Source: Treponema sp.
Lineage (GTDB): Bacteria > Spirochaetota > Spirochaetia > Treponematales > Treponemataceae
Direction of reading: 5' to 3'
Length of the DNA stretch: 33,270 nt
Assembly: GCA_024690865.1 (NCBI GenBank)
Contig: JAILON010000130.1
Location: 1 to 33,270 of the forward strand
The notes beneath the pieces are model-generated. The model did not search any database, was not told the DNA's origin, and was given only the letters and a program-made list of their open reading frames with translations. The first letter of the stretch is position 1, and every line of letters begins with the position of its first letter. Position numbers and translations under genes: made by a program. Shown one piece after another: positions 6,549 to 13,534 of the stretch.

Positions 6549-6986
6549 ATGAAGAAATTTTTTACGGTTCTTTTATATCTGTTATTTTTCGCATCAGCTT
6601 TTGCAAAGGAAAAGTATATGGGAATCAAGATTGACATCACAAGCGACATCGGAAATTACACACTCACAGCGACGCTTGCTGACAATTCTTCTGCAAAGGC
6701 GTTTTACGAGCTTCTGCAGAAATCACCGGTCACGGTCAAAATGCACGATTACGGCAGCTTTGAAAAAGTCGGTCCGCTTCCCCAATCGCTTCCACGCAAT
6801 GACACGAAAATCACAACAAGATCTGGTGATATCATCTTATATCAGGGGAATCAGATTACGATTTACTATGATGTAAACAGCTGGAACTTTACGAAGCTTG
6901 GCAAGGTTGAAAACGTAACACAAGACGGGCTTAAACAAATTCTTGGCAAAGGAAATGTTACGGCTGTTTTCTCTGTCGGAAAATAG
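6549..6986 (+). CDS. Exported cyclophilin-like fold protein
   Basis: 145 residues. Residues 1-19 are a signal peptide (KKFF, hydrophobic core, ASAFA before K20). The mature part has the small cyclophilin-like barrel pattern: IKIDITSDIGNYTLTATLADNSSAKAFYELLQKSPVTVKMHDYG (about 25-68), FEKVGPLPQSLPRND (70-84), TTRSGDIILYQGNQITIYYD (about 88-107) and a terminal SWNFTKLGKVE. This family is commonly adjacent to flavodoxin genes, as is true here if the broken 5.3-6.5 kb stretch is ignored. Enzymatic proline isomerase activity is not established for this family and the usual cyclophilin catalytic Arg context is not obvious. Located in the periplasm or anchored outside. The RBS (AAAGGGAAG) is moderate. 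Its transcription may come from the promoter at 6259-6288. Confidence 0.75.
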   Translation: MKKFFTVLLYLLFFASAFAKEKYMGIKIDITSDIGNYTLTATLADNSSAKAFYELLQKSPVTVKMHDYGSFEKVGPLPQSLPRNDTKITTRSGDIILYQGNQITIYYDVNSWNFTKLGKVENVTQDGLKQILGKGNVTAVFSVGK

Positions 6987-7026
6987 AGGAAGATTCTGAT
7001 GAAAAAAACTATCAGAGGTAAGATGA

Positions 7027-7887
7027 ATGACAATTAACGGACCCGTTGCTCTAATAATCTGTGCAGTACTGTGGAGCACTGGCGGTATCTTCATAAAAAA
7101 CATCGAATGGAATGCTATCGCAATCGCCGGAATAAGAAGTCTGATTTCTGGAAGCTTTATGCTTTTAGTAACAAGACAGAGAGTCCATTTTTCAGTACGT
7201 GATGATAAAGGCAGACTGGATAAACAGAGCACAGTCTTATACTGGATTGCCGCAGTCTCATACGCCCTCACAATGATTTTATTCGTGGCCGCAAACAAGC
7301 TGACAACTTCTGCGAACGCAATTCTTTTACAGTACACCTGTCCGGTTTACATCATTCTGCTTGCACCATTCCTGACCGGTGAAAAGAACCGACCGTCAGA
7401 TTACATCACTATTGTTGGAGTAATGTTCGGCATCATACTCTTTTTTGCAGACGGACTCGAAAGTGGAAATCAGATTGGAAATCTTCTTGCAGCCTTATCA
7501 GGACTCAGTTATGCCCTTGCAACAATTTTCATGCGTCGCTGCAGCGGCTATTCCGGCGGAGCGATGGCTCTTTCTCATCTGATAACAGCGGTAGTTTGCT
7601 TTCCATTCGTTATTCAAAGCGGAGCGCCAAGTCTAAAATCATCGTTGTTCCTGCTTCTTGTCGGCACCGTTTCAATCGGCATTCCATCAATCCTTTACAC
7701 GATTGGAATCAAAAATGTACGAGCTCTTACCGCTTCTTTCATCACAATGCTCGAGCCGCTTTTAAATCCGGTTTGGGTAATCATTTTTGCAGGCGAAGTT
7801 CCGACAATAAAAACAATCCTCGGCGGTGTTTTGATTCTGGGATTCATAATGATTCGTTCAGTTGTTCAGAACAGGAAGAAGGAGTAA
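7027..7887 (+). CDS. EamA-family (DMT) permease
   Basis: 286 residues with ten predicted membrane helices in two EamA repeats. Repeat 1 has LIICAVLWSTGGIFIKNIEWN (about 7-27), FVAANKLTTSANAILLQYTCPVYIILLAPF; repeat 2 has LAALSGLSYALATIFMRRCSG, then IPSILYTIGIKNVRALTASFITMLEPLLNPVW, ending in a charged cytosolic tail. Length and helix order are complete for the family, which exports metabolites or drugs; substrate unknown. ATG 7027 follows GAGG at 7014-7018. A 12-codon mini-ORF with its own Shine-Dalgarno (6999-7037) overlaps this start and could couple translation, or be the stub of a lost gene. No promoter of its own is evident after the cyclophilin-like gene. Confidence 0.88.
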   Translation: MTINGPVALIICAVLWSTGGIFIKNIEWNAIAIAGIRSLISGSFMLLVTRQRVHFSVRDDKGRLDKQSTVLYWIAAVSYALTMILFVAANKLTTSANAILLQYTCPVYIILLAPFLTGEKNRPSDYITIVGVMFGIILFFADGLESGNQIGNLLAALSGLSYALATIFMRRCSGYSGGAMALSHLITAVVCFPFVIQSGAPSLKSSLFLLLVGTVSIGIPSILYTIGIKNVRALTASFITMLEPLLNPVWVIIFAGEVPTIKTILGGVLILGFIMIRSVVQNRKKE

Positions 7888-7931
7888 TCTCACTGTAAAT
7901 TTAAAAAAACAGTAAAAAAACAAATGTTCTA

Positions 7932-7960
7932 TTGACATTACAACAAAACTGTTGTATATT
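7932..7960 (+). promoter_or_regulatory. Promoter and operator of the NAD(P)-binding/sirtuin region
   Basis: TTGACA (7932-7937), 17 nt and TATATT (7955-7960). The spacer holds an inverted repeat TACAAC (7939-7944) / GTTGTA (7951-7956) with a 6-nt centre, and a further GTTGTA half-site follows at about 7966. The placement across the -10 suggests repression, possibly by the Rrf2 protein encoded at 10900 (inference). Confidence 0.65.
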
Positions 7961-8060
7961 TGTAGTTGTAAGGCGAAAAGAACAACGACTTACAAGAGAG
8001 TCTGCCGTTGTGCAGAAGAACATTTCAATTCGGGGATGGACACCCCGCAAGGAGTTACAC

Positions 8061-8690
8061 ATGAAGGTAGCAGTAATTTGTTCAAACGGAAAAGTTGGAA
8101 AACTGGTTGTAAAAGAAGCTTTGGCAGCTGGTTTTGATGTTACAGGGTTTGCACGCAAGGAAAACAAAAGTGAGGCAAAGAACTTTGTTCAGAAAGATAT
8201 TTTTTCAATCACAAAAGAAGATCTCGCAGATTTCGATGCTGTTGTAGATGCCTTTGGTGCATGGACAGAACCTGAACTTCCTAATCACGGAAAGTCACTC
8301 AGCCATCTTTGCGATTTGCTCGCTGGAACAAAAACTCGTCTTTTAGTCGTTGGTGGGGCAGGAAGCCTTTATGTGAACAAGGAACATACAGCAACTGTTT
8401 CTGATGGACCTGATTTCCCTGGCATCTTTAAGCCTCTTGCAAATGCTATGGCAGCAGCCCTTAAAGATTTGCGTACCCGTAATGACGTTCAGTGGACATA
8501 CATCAGCCCGGCCGGAGACTTCCAGGCAGACGCTCCAAAGACAGGCAAGTGGATTTGGGGTGGAGAAGAGCTTACACTCAATGCAAATGGCGAAAGCATC
8601 ATCAGTTATGCAGACTATGCCGCAGCTATGGTTGAAGAAATCAAGAACGGCAAGAATATTCAGAAGAGAATTTCTCTTGTAAGAGAATAA
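8061..8690 (+). CDS. NAD(P)-binding SDR/NmrA-like protein (YwnB-like)
   Basis: 209 residues. The N-terminus MKVAVICSNGKVGKLVVKEAL (1-21) is a Rossmann dinucleotide loop of the atypical SDR type (here SNGKVGK), followed by DVTGFARKE, KDIFSITKEDLADFDAVVDAFG (about 43-64) and LLVVGGAGSLYVN. C-terminal WTYISPAGDFQAD and ISYADYAAAMVEEI are typical of the NmrA-like/YwnB group. These proteins bind NAD(P)H and either reduce small quinone-like substrates or sense redox state. The start at 8061 has AAGGAG 6 nt upstream; the longer in-frame start at 7932 falls inside the promoter. The gene follows a strong promoter with an operator and is separated from the next gene by an intrinsic terminator-like hairpin at 8696. 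Confidence 0.8.
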   Translation: MKVAVICSNGKVGKLVVKEALAAGFDVTGFARKENKSEAKNFVQKDIFSITKEDLADFDAVVDAFGAWTEPELPNHGKSLSHLCDLLAGTKTRLLVVGGAGSLYVNKEHTATVSDGPDFPGIFKPLANAMAAALKDLRTRNDVQWTYISPAGDFQADAPKTGKWIWGGEELTLNANGESIISYADYAAAMVEEIKNGKNIQKRISLVRE

Positions 8691-8695
8691 GATAA

Positions 8696-8718
8696 GGGGC
8701 GGTTAATCCGCCCTTTTT
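8696..8718 (+). terminator. Intrinsic terminator or attenuator
   Basis: GGGCGG-TTAAT-CCGCCC followed by TTTTT lies 6 nt after the stop of the NAD(P)-binding gene and 14 nt before the ATG of the next gene. It would reduce rather than exclude read-through, since no separate promoter for the following genes is evident. Confidence 0.7.
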
Positions 8719-8731
8719 ATGGGGGATTACA

Positions 8732-9214
8732 ATGGCAAAAGAGCTTAACATTAACGACATCGCAGAATATCTTGATAACATCGGCTTACAGTATATGGCA
8801 ACAATCAGTCTGGACGAAAAACCAAAAGTACGCCCTGTTCAGTTTATGATTCTGCAGGACGAAAAGCTCTGGTTCTGTACTAACAGCGAAAAAGCAATGT
8901 ACGCAGAACTACAGAAATCTCCTTTTGTCGATTTATGTGCAAGCCGTCTGCAGGAAGATGAAATCACTACAGCGTGGATTCGTTTCTCTGCAGAAGTTGT
9001 TTTCCCCCAAAAAAGTGAACAGACACTTGAGATAAAAAGGTCTATCATGAAGAAAAGCTCTATCGTACGCGAGCTTTATAACGATAATGCAGAGCATCCG
9101 CTGTTCAAAGTTTTCTTCTTAAAGAACATTCGCGGGAATCTGAATAATCTTGGGCATGTGAAAGGTCTGGACGAAAGAAAAGAGTTTTCGCCAGTTATCG
9201 AGTTTAATTTTTAG
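8732..9214 (+). CDS. Pyridoxamine 5'-phosphate oxidase-like flavin-binding protein
   Basis: 160 residues with the split-barrel PNPOx pattern: GLQYMATISLDEKPKVRPVQFMILQDEKLWFCTNSEKAMYAELQKSP (about 17-63) contains the strand pair, the FMN-contacting RPVQF segment and the strand before the NSEK loop; WIRFSAEVVF (about 81-90) is the central barrel strand. Such small proteins bind FMN, F420 or haem and usually act as general reductases rather than in vitamin B6 synthesis. A good Shine-Dalgarno (GGGGGAT) precedes the ATG. It sits 15 nt before the zinc macrodomain gene, so it shares a transcript with the ADP-ribose genes and suggests a redox role for the operon. Confidence 0.82.
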   Translation: MAKELNINDIAEYLDNIGLQYMATISLDEKPKVRPVQFMILQDEKLWFCTNSEKAMYAELQKSPFVDLCASRLQEDEITTAWIRFSAEVVFPQKSEQTLEIKRSIMKKSSIVRELYNDNAEHPLFKVFFLKNIRGNLNNLGHVKGLDERKEFSPVIEFNF

Positions 9215-9229
9215 ATTTGGGAGTGCAGT

Positions 9230-10018
9230 ATGACACAAAGAGAACGAAGGGAATTTTTAATCAGATATCTTCTTCAGGAAAAACCTGAGTACAAGGACAT
9301 CGAACTTCCTTGTTCTGATGATGAGCAGAAATGTCTCTTTCGTTCACTCGTGAATGTGCGGCTGCCCCTTCCTGCAAGCGATGAATTTTTGAAAATCCAG
9401 GATGAATACCTGGCCGAAGAAAATCGTTCGCGAGGAATCACTAACCTTACTGATCTGGAAGCCGTTGCAGACCACGAAGATTTGTTCCTCTGGCGGGGCG
9501 ACATCACAACGCTTAAAGTTGACGCGATCGTAAATGCGGCGAACAGTGGAATGACCGGCTGCTGGCATCAAAATCATTCCTGCATAGACAACTGCATTCA
9601 CACCTTCGCTGGTATTCAGCTTCGTAAAGTATGTGCAGATATCATGCAAAAGCAGGGACATGAAGAGCCGACTGGACAGGCAAAAATCACTCCGGCCTTC
9701 AATCTTCCAAGCAAATATGTAATTCATACCGTCGGCCCGATTGCGGGAGAAAAACTCACCCAGGCTGACTGTGACTTACTCGCTTCATGCTACAAAAGCT
9801 GCCTCGACATTGCAAAAAAGAACGGCTGTGCTTCCATTGCCTTTTGCTGTATATCAACCGGCATGTTCAGATTTCCAGCCGACCGTGCCGCAGAAATTGC
9901 AGTTGCTATTGTGCGTGAATGGAAAAACCAAACCGGTAACAAAATGAAAGTCGTATTCAATGTGTTCAGCCAAAAAGATGAATCAATTTACAGGGGGATT
10001 CTTTATGAACGAGATTGA
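9230..10018 (+). CDS. Zinc-dependent macrodomain ADP-ribosylhydrolase
   Basis: 262 residues. After an N-terminal helical extension (1-85) comes the macrodomain: LWRGDITTLKVDAIVNAANSGMTGC (87-111), then CWHQNHSCIDNCIHTFAG (111-128). Cys111, His113 and Cys118 are in the place of the zinc site seen in the macrodomains linked to SirTM sirtuins. Further motifs are YVIHTVGP (163-170) and IAFCCISTGMFRFP (203-216), the distal phosphate loop. Enzymes of this group remove mono-ADP-ribose that the partner sirtuin adds. The ORF overlaps the sirtuin gene by 14 nt, so the two are translationally coupled. The second macrodomain protein at 2195 lacks the zinc motif and belongs to another class. Confidence 0.9.
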   Translation: MTQRERREFLIRYLLQEKPEYKDIELPCSDDEQKCLFRSLVNVRLPLPASDEFLKIQDEYLAEENRSRGITNLTDLEAVADHEDLFLWRGDITTLKVDAIVNAANSGMTGCWHQNHSCIDNCIHTFAGIQLRKVCADIMQKQGHEEPTGQAKITPAFNLPSKYVIHTVGPIAGEKLTQADCDLLASCYKSCLDIAKKNGCASIAFCCISTGMFRFPADRAAEIAVAIVREWKNQTGNKMKVVFNVFSQKDESIYRGILYERD

Positions 10019-10892
10019 GAAATTAGAATCAACGCTTTTTGAATGTGATGCCCTTGTCATTGGAGCGGGTTCAGGTCTTTCGACCGCTGCGGGCTTAACT
10101 TACAGCGGAGAGCGGTTCCAGAAATATTTCTTTGATTTTGCAGAAGCCTTTGGAATCCGTGATATCTATTCGGGCGGATTTTATCCTTTCCCAGATGAAG
10201 AGACTCTCTGGGCATGGTGGGCTCGTCATATTTATTTCAACCGCTATATCAATCCTCCAAAAAAGGTTTATGTCGATCTGCTTTCTCTTGTGAGCGGAAA
10301 AGATTATTTTGTCCTTACCACGAATGTTGATCATCAGTTTCAGCGTGCAGGCTTTGACAAGAAGCGGCTTTTTTACACTCAGGGAGACTACGGCCTCTTT
10401 CAGACAACAGACGGGAAAAACGGCAAAACTTATGACAATCAGGACTGGGTAATGAGGGCCATAGAAGCACAGAAATTTATTCTTGATTCAAACGGTATTT
10501 ACCAGCTTCCGGAAAACGGCAGCTTGAAAATGCAGATTCCGTCTGAGCTGATTCCAAAATGCCCTGATGACGGAAGTCGTGTTACAATGAATCTTCGTGC
10601 AGATGATACTTTTGTTCAGGATAAAGGCTGGTACAAGGCTGCAAAGCAATGTGAAGATTTTTTGCAGACAAGAAACGTTTTGAAAGATGGAAAAGTTCTG
10701 TTTTTAGAACTTGGCGTTGGTGCAAATACACCAGGGATTATCAAATACCCTTTCTGGCAGATGACGGCTCAGAATCCGAATGCAGTTTACGCCTGTCTGA
10801 ACTTTGGAGAAGCCTTTGCGCCGAAGGAAATTTCAGGCCGTTCAATCTGCATAAACGACGACATTGGCAAAGTCTTAAAGGAAATGATATAA
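10005..10892 (+). CDS. SirTM-type sirtuin, probable protein ADP-ribosyltransferase
   Basis: 295 residues. NAD-binding elements: VIGAGSGLSTAAGL (18-31) and TTNVDHQFQRAG (105-116). The position of the catalytic His of ordinary deacetylase sirtuins (in the HG motif) is taken by Gln126 in YTQGD (124-128), with Asn107 conserved. This is the signature of the class M sirtuins, which transfer ADP-ribose rather than deacetylate. In the described operons the target is a lipoylated GcvH-like protein with a dedicated lipoate ligase; neither is visible in this window. ATG 10005 with GGGGG about 9 nt upstream is preferred to the in-frame start at 9960. It overlaps the zinc macrodomain gene by 14 nt. The class call is well supported; substrate is unknown. 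Confidence 0.88.
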   Translation: MNEIEKLESTLFECDALVIGAGSGLSTAAGLTYSGERFQKYFFDFAEAFGIRDIYSGGFYPFPDEETLWAWWARHIYFNRYINPPKKVYVDLLSLVSGKDYFVLTTNVDHQFQRAGFDKKRLFYTQGDYGLFQTTDGKNGKTYDNQDWVMRAIEAQKFILDSNGIYQLPENGSLKMQIPSELIPKCPDDGSRVTMNLRADDTFVQDKGWYKAAKQCEDFLQTRNVLKDGKVLFLELGVGANTPGIIKYPFWQMTAQNPNAVYACLNFGEAFAPKEISGRSICINDDIGKVLKEMI

Positions 10893-10899
10893 TAAAAAT

Positions 10900-11328
10900 A
10901 TGAAAATCAGTGTTCGTTTTACAGCGGCTGTGCATACACTTTTATGCATTCAATATTTTGAAAAAGACATGCGCGTAACTTCGGAATTCATTTCTGCAAG
11001 CACCGGCGTAAATTCTGTAATTATAAGAAAGATTCTCCTTCAGCTCCAGAAAGCAGGTCTTGTGGAAACTGCTGCAGGAGTCGGTGGCTCACACCTTGCC
11101 CGCACAGCAGACAAAATCACCCTTCTTGACATTTATAACGCAATCAACGAAGGCGAAGAGGAACGTGAAGTTTTCAATTTCCACCCGAATCCAAATAATA
11201 AATGTCCTGTTGGAAGAAAGATCCATCTCGTGCTTGATCCTGCACTGGCTTCGGCACAAAAAGCCATGGAAGATGAAATGCAGAAAACCTCTTTAGCAGA
11301 TTTGCTGAATAAGATTTACGCTAAATAA
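10900..11328 (+). CDS. Rrf2-family transcriptional regulator (YwnA-like)
   Basis: 142 residues. The winged-helix N-terminus is typical: MKISVRFTAAVHTLLCIQYF, then VTSEFISASTGVNSVIIRKILLQLQKAGLVET (27-58) and GVGGSHLARTADKITLLDIYNAI (60-82). The C-terminal region has a single Cys in NKCPVG (about Cys102) and no three-Cys iron-sulphur cluster, so it is a cysteine-thiol rather than Fe-S type sensor. In Bacillus, ywnA (Rrf2) neighbours ywnB (NAD(P)-binding); here the corresponding pair brackets the sirtuin and macrodomain genes, which supports one regulated unit. It begins 7 nt after the sirtuin stop. The operator at 7939-7956 is a candidate target. Confidence 0.88.
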   Translation: MKISVRFTAAVHTLLCIQYFEKDMRVTSEFISASTGVNSVIIRKILLQLQKAGLVETAAGVGGSHLARTADKITLLDIYNAINEGEEEREVFNFHPNPNNKCPVGRKIHLVLDPALASAQKAMEDEMQKTSLADLLNKIYAK

Positions 11329-11386
11329 CAGCATTGAAGAATAGAATCTCTATGACTCATTCACCATTTTGCCGGTTATGTGTTTG

Positions 11387-11812
11387 CTACCTGTTGATAA
11401 AATAAAGCCCAACAAGGCAAATTACAATTCCTGCAATTTTCGAAACGCTCAGCTGTTCTTTGTATAAAAAGAATCCAACGAAAATCAGGACTGCTGCAAG
11501 CAATGTACTAGCCACAAGTGCCAGTGAATTTACTTTCCAGCCAGCTTTATAGGCGCAGATGAATCCAACTTCAAGGCCAGTAATTACAATTCCAAGAATT
11601 ATTGTTGCCCAATTAGTTAGTGTGAAGTCCTTAAAGCTTGGATGTCCTTTTGATGTCACAAGGAACATTACGAAAGAGAAAACAGATGCTACGGCATAAG
11701 TAACAGTCATCGAGGCGTAAGTGTTCATTGCCTGAGGAATACCTTTTGCACAGATTTGATAAATGGTGTTTGCTGTAACGATTAATAAGATTGGCCAGAT
11801 GTATGAAAGCAT
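11387..11812 (-). CDS. Half-size EamA/SMR-like transporter
   Basis: 141 residues with four to five hydrophobic helices: MLSYIWPILLIVTANTIYQICAKGIP (1-26), MTVTYAVASVFSFVMFLV, LGIVITGLEVGFICAYKAGW and SLALVASTLLAAVLIFVGFFLYKE, LSVSKIAGIVICLVGLYFI. It is one EamA repeat long, so it must work as a dimer like the small multidrug resistance proteins; substrate unknown. The start at 11812 is chosen because AAAGGAG lies 8 nt upstream and the longer frame has no transporter-like sequence. The gene has its own promoter (11935-11907) and a leader of about 90 nt with two hairpins, one of which places the Shine-Dalgarno in its loop. It is convergent with the Rrf2 gene across a 58-bp gap without a clear terminator. 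Confidence 0.85.
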   Translation of the reverse strand: MLSYIWPILLIVTANTIYQICAKGIPQAMNTYASMTVTYAVASVFSFVMFLVTSKGHPSFKDFTLTNWATIILGIVITGLEVGFICAYKAGWKVNSLALVASTLLAAVLIFVGFFLYKEQLSVSKIAGIVICLVGLYFINR

Positions 11813-11885
11813 GATGGACGCTCCTTTTATTTTGATTGTCCATCTTCTAAGACCTAACGATGGGACTGAATGCCTAAAAGCATTC
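11813..11885 (-). promoter_or_regulatory. Structured leader of the half-size transporter
   Basis: Sense-strand hairpin 1: GAATGC/GCATTC (11885-11880 with 11873-11868). Hairpin 2: GATGGAC (11844-11838) with GTCCATC (11819-11813), a perfect 7-bp stem whose 18-nt loop contains the Shine-Dalgarno and whose 3' arm abuts the ATG. It does not match a riboswitch class I know. Confidence 0.5.
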
Positions 11886-11906
11886 CTACCCGATGGCAGT
11901 AATAAT

Positions 11907-11935
11907 AGAATATAAAAATTTGGCGTTATTGTCAA
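11907..11935 (-). promoter_or_regulatory. Promoter of the half-size transporter
   Basis: On the minus strand TTGACA (11935-11930), a 17-nt spacer and TATTCT (11912-11907). Confidence 0.65.
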
Positions 11936-12032
11936 TAGTTGGTCAAAATCATCAATGAGACGGTTAAAGTAAAACAAGACGTTTCTCATTATAATAAGGG
12001 GGCTTTTATCCTATCGCCTTAATCGCCTCATG

Positions 12033-12146
12033 CTATTTGCCGCCCGCAAACTCGTAGCTCCGCCGGGTGAGCTCGCACAGCCTGTCGAACTCCGCGAACG
12101 TGCCGTAATCCGGCAGCGCGGAACGGAAGATATGGCTGTAGTCCAT
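12033..12146 (-). CDS. Small 37-residue ORF with its own promoter
   Basis: The sequence MDYSHIFRSALPDYG, TFAEFDRLCELTRRSYEFAGGK is compact, charged and natural-looking. It is preceded by TTGACG (12182-12177), 17 nt, TATACT (12159-12154) and only 7 nt to the ATG, matching the leaderless pattern seen elsewhere in the window. It is divergent from the truncated MFS gene. It could be a genuine small protein or the N-terminal stub of a gene cut off at about 12033. No family recognised. Confidence 0.4.
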   Translation of the reverse strand: MDYSHIFRSALPDYGTFAEFDRLCELTRRSYEFAGGK

Positions 12147-12153
12147 GAGACAC

Positions 12154-12182
12154 AGTATACAGGCAGGAACAGGAGCCGTCAA
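12154..12182 (-). promoter_or_regulatory. Promoter of the 37-residue ORF
   Basis: TTGACG-17-TATACT on the minus strand, 7 nt from the ATG at 12146. It is back-to-back with the plus-strand promoter at 12197-12226. Confidence 0.55.
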
Positions 12183-12196
12183 CAAGTCTGGCACTA

Positions 12197-12226
12197 TTGT
12201 CAGTGTATGAAACTTTGTGCTATACT
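12197..12226 (+). promoter_or_regulatory. Promoter reading toward the truncated MFS gene
   Basis: TTGTCA (12197-12202), 18 nt and TATACT (12221-12226). An ATG at 12236 lies 9 nt downstream but is in the wrong frame for the MFS protein, suggesting that the original 5' coding sequence was deleted just after the start. Confidence 0.5.
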
Positions 12227-12248
12227 GCTTCCATAATGGCAGCAGGAG

Positions 12249-13148
12249 ATGCAATTAGGCATCTTGATTTCAGTGTGCATCTATGCTGTCGGCGGCGGAA
12301 TTCAGGAAGTGCTGGTGAGTCCGATTGTGGAAGCCTGCCCCAGCAAAAACAAAGAAACCCAGATGAGCCTGCTCCATTCGACTTACTGCTGGGGGTACTT
12401 GTCTGTAGTGCTCTTGTCGACCCTCTTTTTTGCGACCGTCGGAATTGAAAACTGGAGGATGCTTGCCGTGCTCTGGTGCACCGTTCCGGCAATAGACTTG
12501 ATTCTTTTTACACAGGTTCCGATTGCGAAGCTGGAAGCAAATACGGAGGAACATGCCGGAGTAAAAGAGCTCTTTTCTCAGGGAATCTTCTGGCTCATGT
12601 TCATAATGATGCTGTGCGCAGGTGCTTCGGAGCAGGCTGTAAGCCAGTGGTCATCAACGCTGGCAGAAAAAGGGCTCGGTATTTCAAAGACTTTGGGGGA
12701 TCTTCTCGGGCCGATGCTTTTTGCATTCTGCATGGCAATTTCCAGGACCATTTACGGCTTCAAAGGCCACAAAATCAATTTGCGTCTCTTTATGGGAATC
12801 TCAACGGCTTTGTGCATTGCGGCATATCTGATTATCGTACTGGTTCCGGTTCCTGTCATTGCCCTTTTGGGCTGCGGTCTTGTAGGATTTTCTGTCGGCA
12901 TTTTCTGGCCGGGCACATTCAGCACAGCCTCCGCAATGGTGAAGGGACGGGGCACGCTTTTGTTTGCCTTGTTGGCCCTTGCCGGGGATCTTGGCTGCTC
13001 GGGCGGCCCGCCCCTGGTCGGAACTGTGGCAAGCCATTTCAATGACAACCTCAAAAGCGGAATGGGCGCAGCGATTGTTTTCCCTGTCATCATGGGGGCT
13101 GGCTTGCTCATCTTGAGTTTGTCTCGCCTGCCGAAAAACGAAAGATGA
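12249..13148 (+). pseudogene. MFS transporter missing its N-terminal quarter
   Basis: 299 residues of a major facilitator permease. It begins inside the fold: LGILISVCIYAVGGGIQEVLVSPIVEACPSK, then SLLHSTYCWGYLSVVLLSTLFF, WRMLAVLWCTVPAIDLILF, a cytosolic loop with VKELFSQGIFWLMFIMMLCAGASEQAVSQWSS, and four further helices ending LILSLSRLPKNER. MFS proteins of this type have about 390-410 residues and 12 helices; the first three or so helices are absent. The frame is closed by TAA at 12234, and the nearby promoter and ATG 12236 do not connect in frame, so the 5' end appears deleted rather than misread. The substrate (sugar or metabolite) cannot be told. Probably non-functional, although an N-terminally short product starting at ATG 12249 (weak GGAG upstream) cannot be excluded. 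Confidence 0.75.
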
Positions 13149-13256
13149 TAGTACGCGGCTGTGTGCCGCTTGGAGGAATTATGAAAAAGGGAGAGCTGTA
13201 TACTGGGAATAGAAAATAATCAAATGGAAATCACTATCTGCTATTATTCCATGGTG

Positions 13257-13305
13257 CAGTTTCAAGAATTTCTCGTAGCTTCGTCGCAACGGAGTGTTGA
13301 AACTG
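13257..13305. repeat. 9-bp inverted repeat in the gap after the MFS gene
   Basis: CAGTTTCAA (13257-13265) and TTGAAACTG (13297-13305) are perfect inverted copies around 31 nt. Function unknown; no T-tract follows. The wider 13149-13400 gap holds no complete gene. Confidence 0.4.
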
Positions 13306-13334
13306 GCTAGGCTCCAATCCATCTATTGATTCTT

Positions 13335-13375
13335 TCTTGGTAGTGACGTACTTGTACAGGTTTGCGCAAAATCAG
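13335..13375 (-). pseudogene. TetR helix-turn-helix fragment
   Basis: Minus-strand reading gives ANLYKYVTTKKESID, nearly the same as ANLYKYVTTKEEI of the TetR at 3319-3975, and the DNA is closely similar to 3782-3815. Flanking sequence does not continue the match. It is a relic of another TetR gene, perhaps the former regulator of the truncated MFS gene. Confidence 0.6.
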
Positions 13376-13400
13376 CCATTACGCGCGAGTCGGACACCGC

Positions 13401-13515
13401 AAATCTCTAAAGTGGAATACCACAAATCTCTAAAGTGAAATACCGCAAATCTCTAAAGTAGAATACCGCAAATCTCTAAAGTAGAATTGCACAAATCTCT
13501 AAAGTATGCTATAAT
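13401..13515. repeat. Five 23-bp iterons ending in a promoter
   Basis: AAATCTCTAAAGT recurs at 13401, 13424, 13447, 13470 and 13493, exactly 23 bp apart, separated by variants of GGAATACCGC. The last copy forms the spacer of the promoter at 13487-13515. Confidence 0.9.
13487..13515 (+). promoter_or_regulatory. Promoter of the DUF4143 ATPase, overlapping the iterons
   Basis: TTGCAC (13487-13492), 17 nt and extended -10 TGC-TATAAT (TATAAT at 13510-13515). The spacer is the fifth iteron, so a protein bound to the repeats would block RNA polymerase. Confidence 0.7.
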
Positions 13516-13534
13516 GAAGAAAAGATAAAGGTTT

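Noticed and set aside
11813..11885. A known riboswitch before the half-size transporter
   Set aside because: I looked for guanidine, preQ1, tetrahydrofolate and ZTP landmarks and found none. Reported only as a structured leader.
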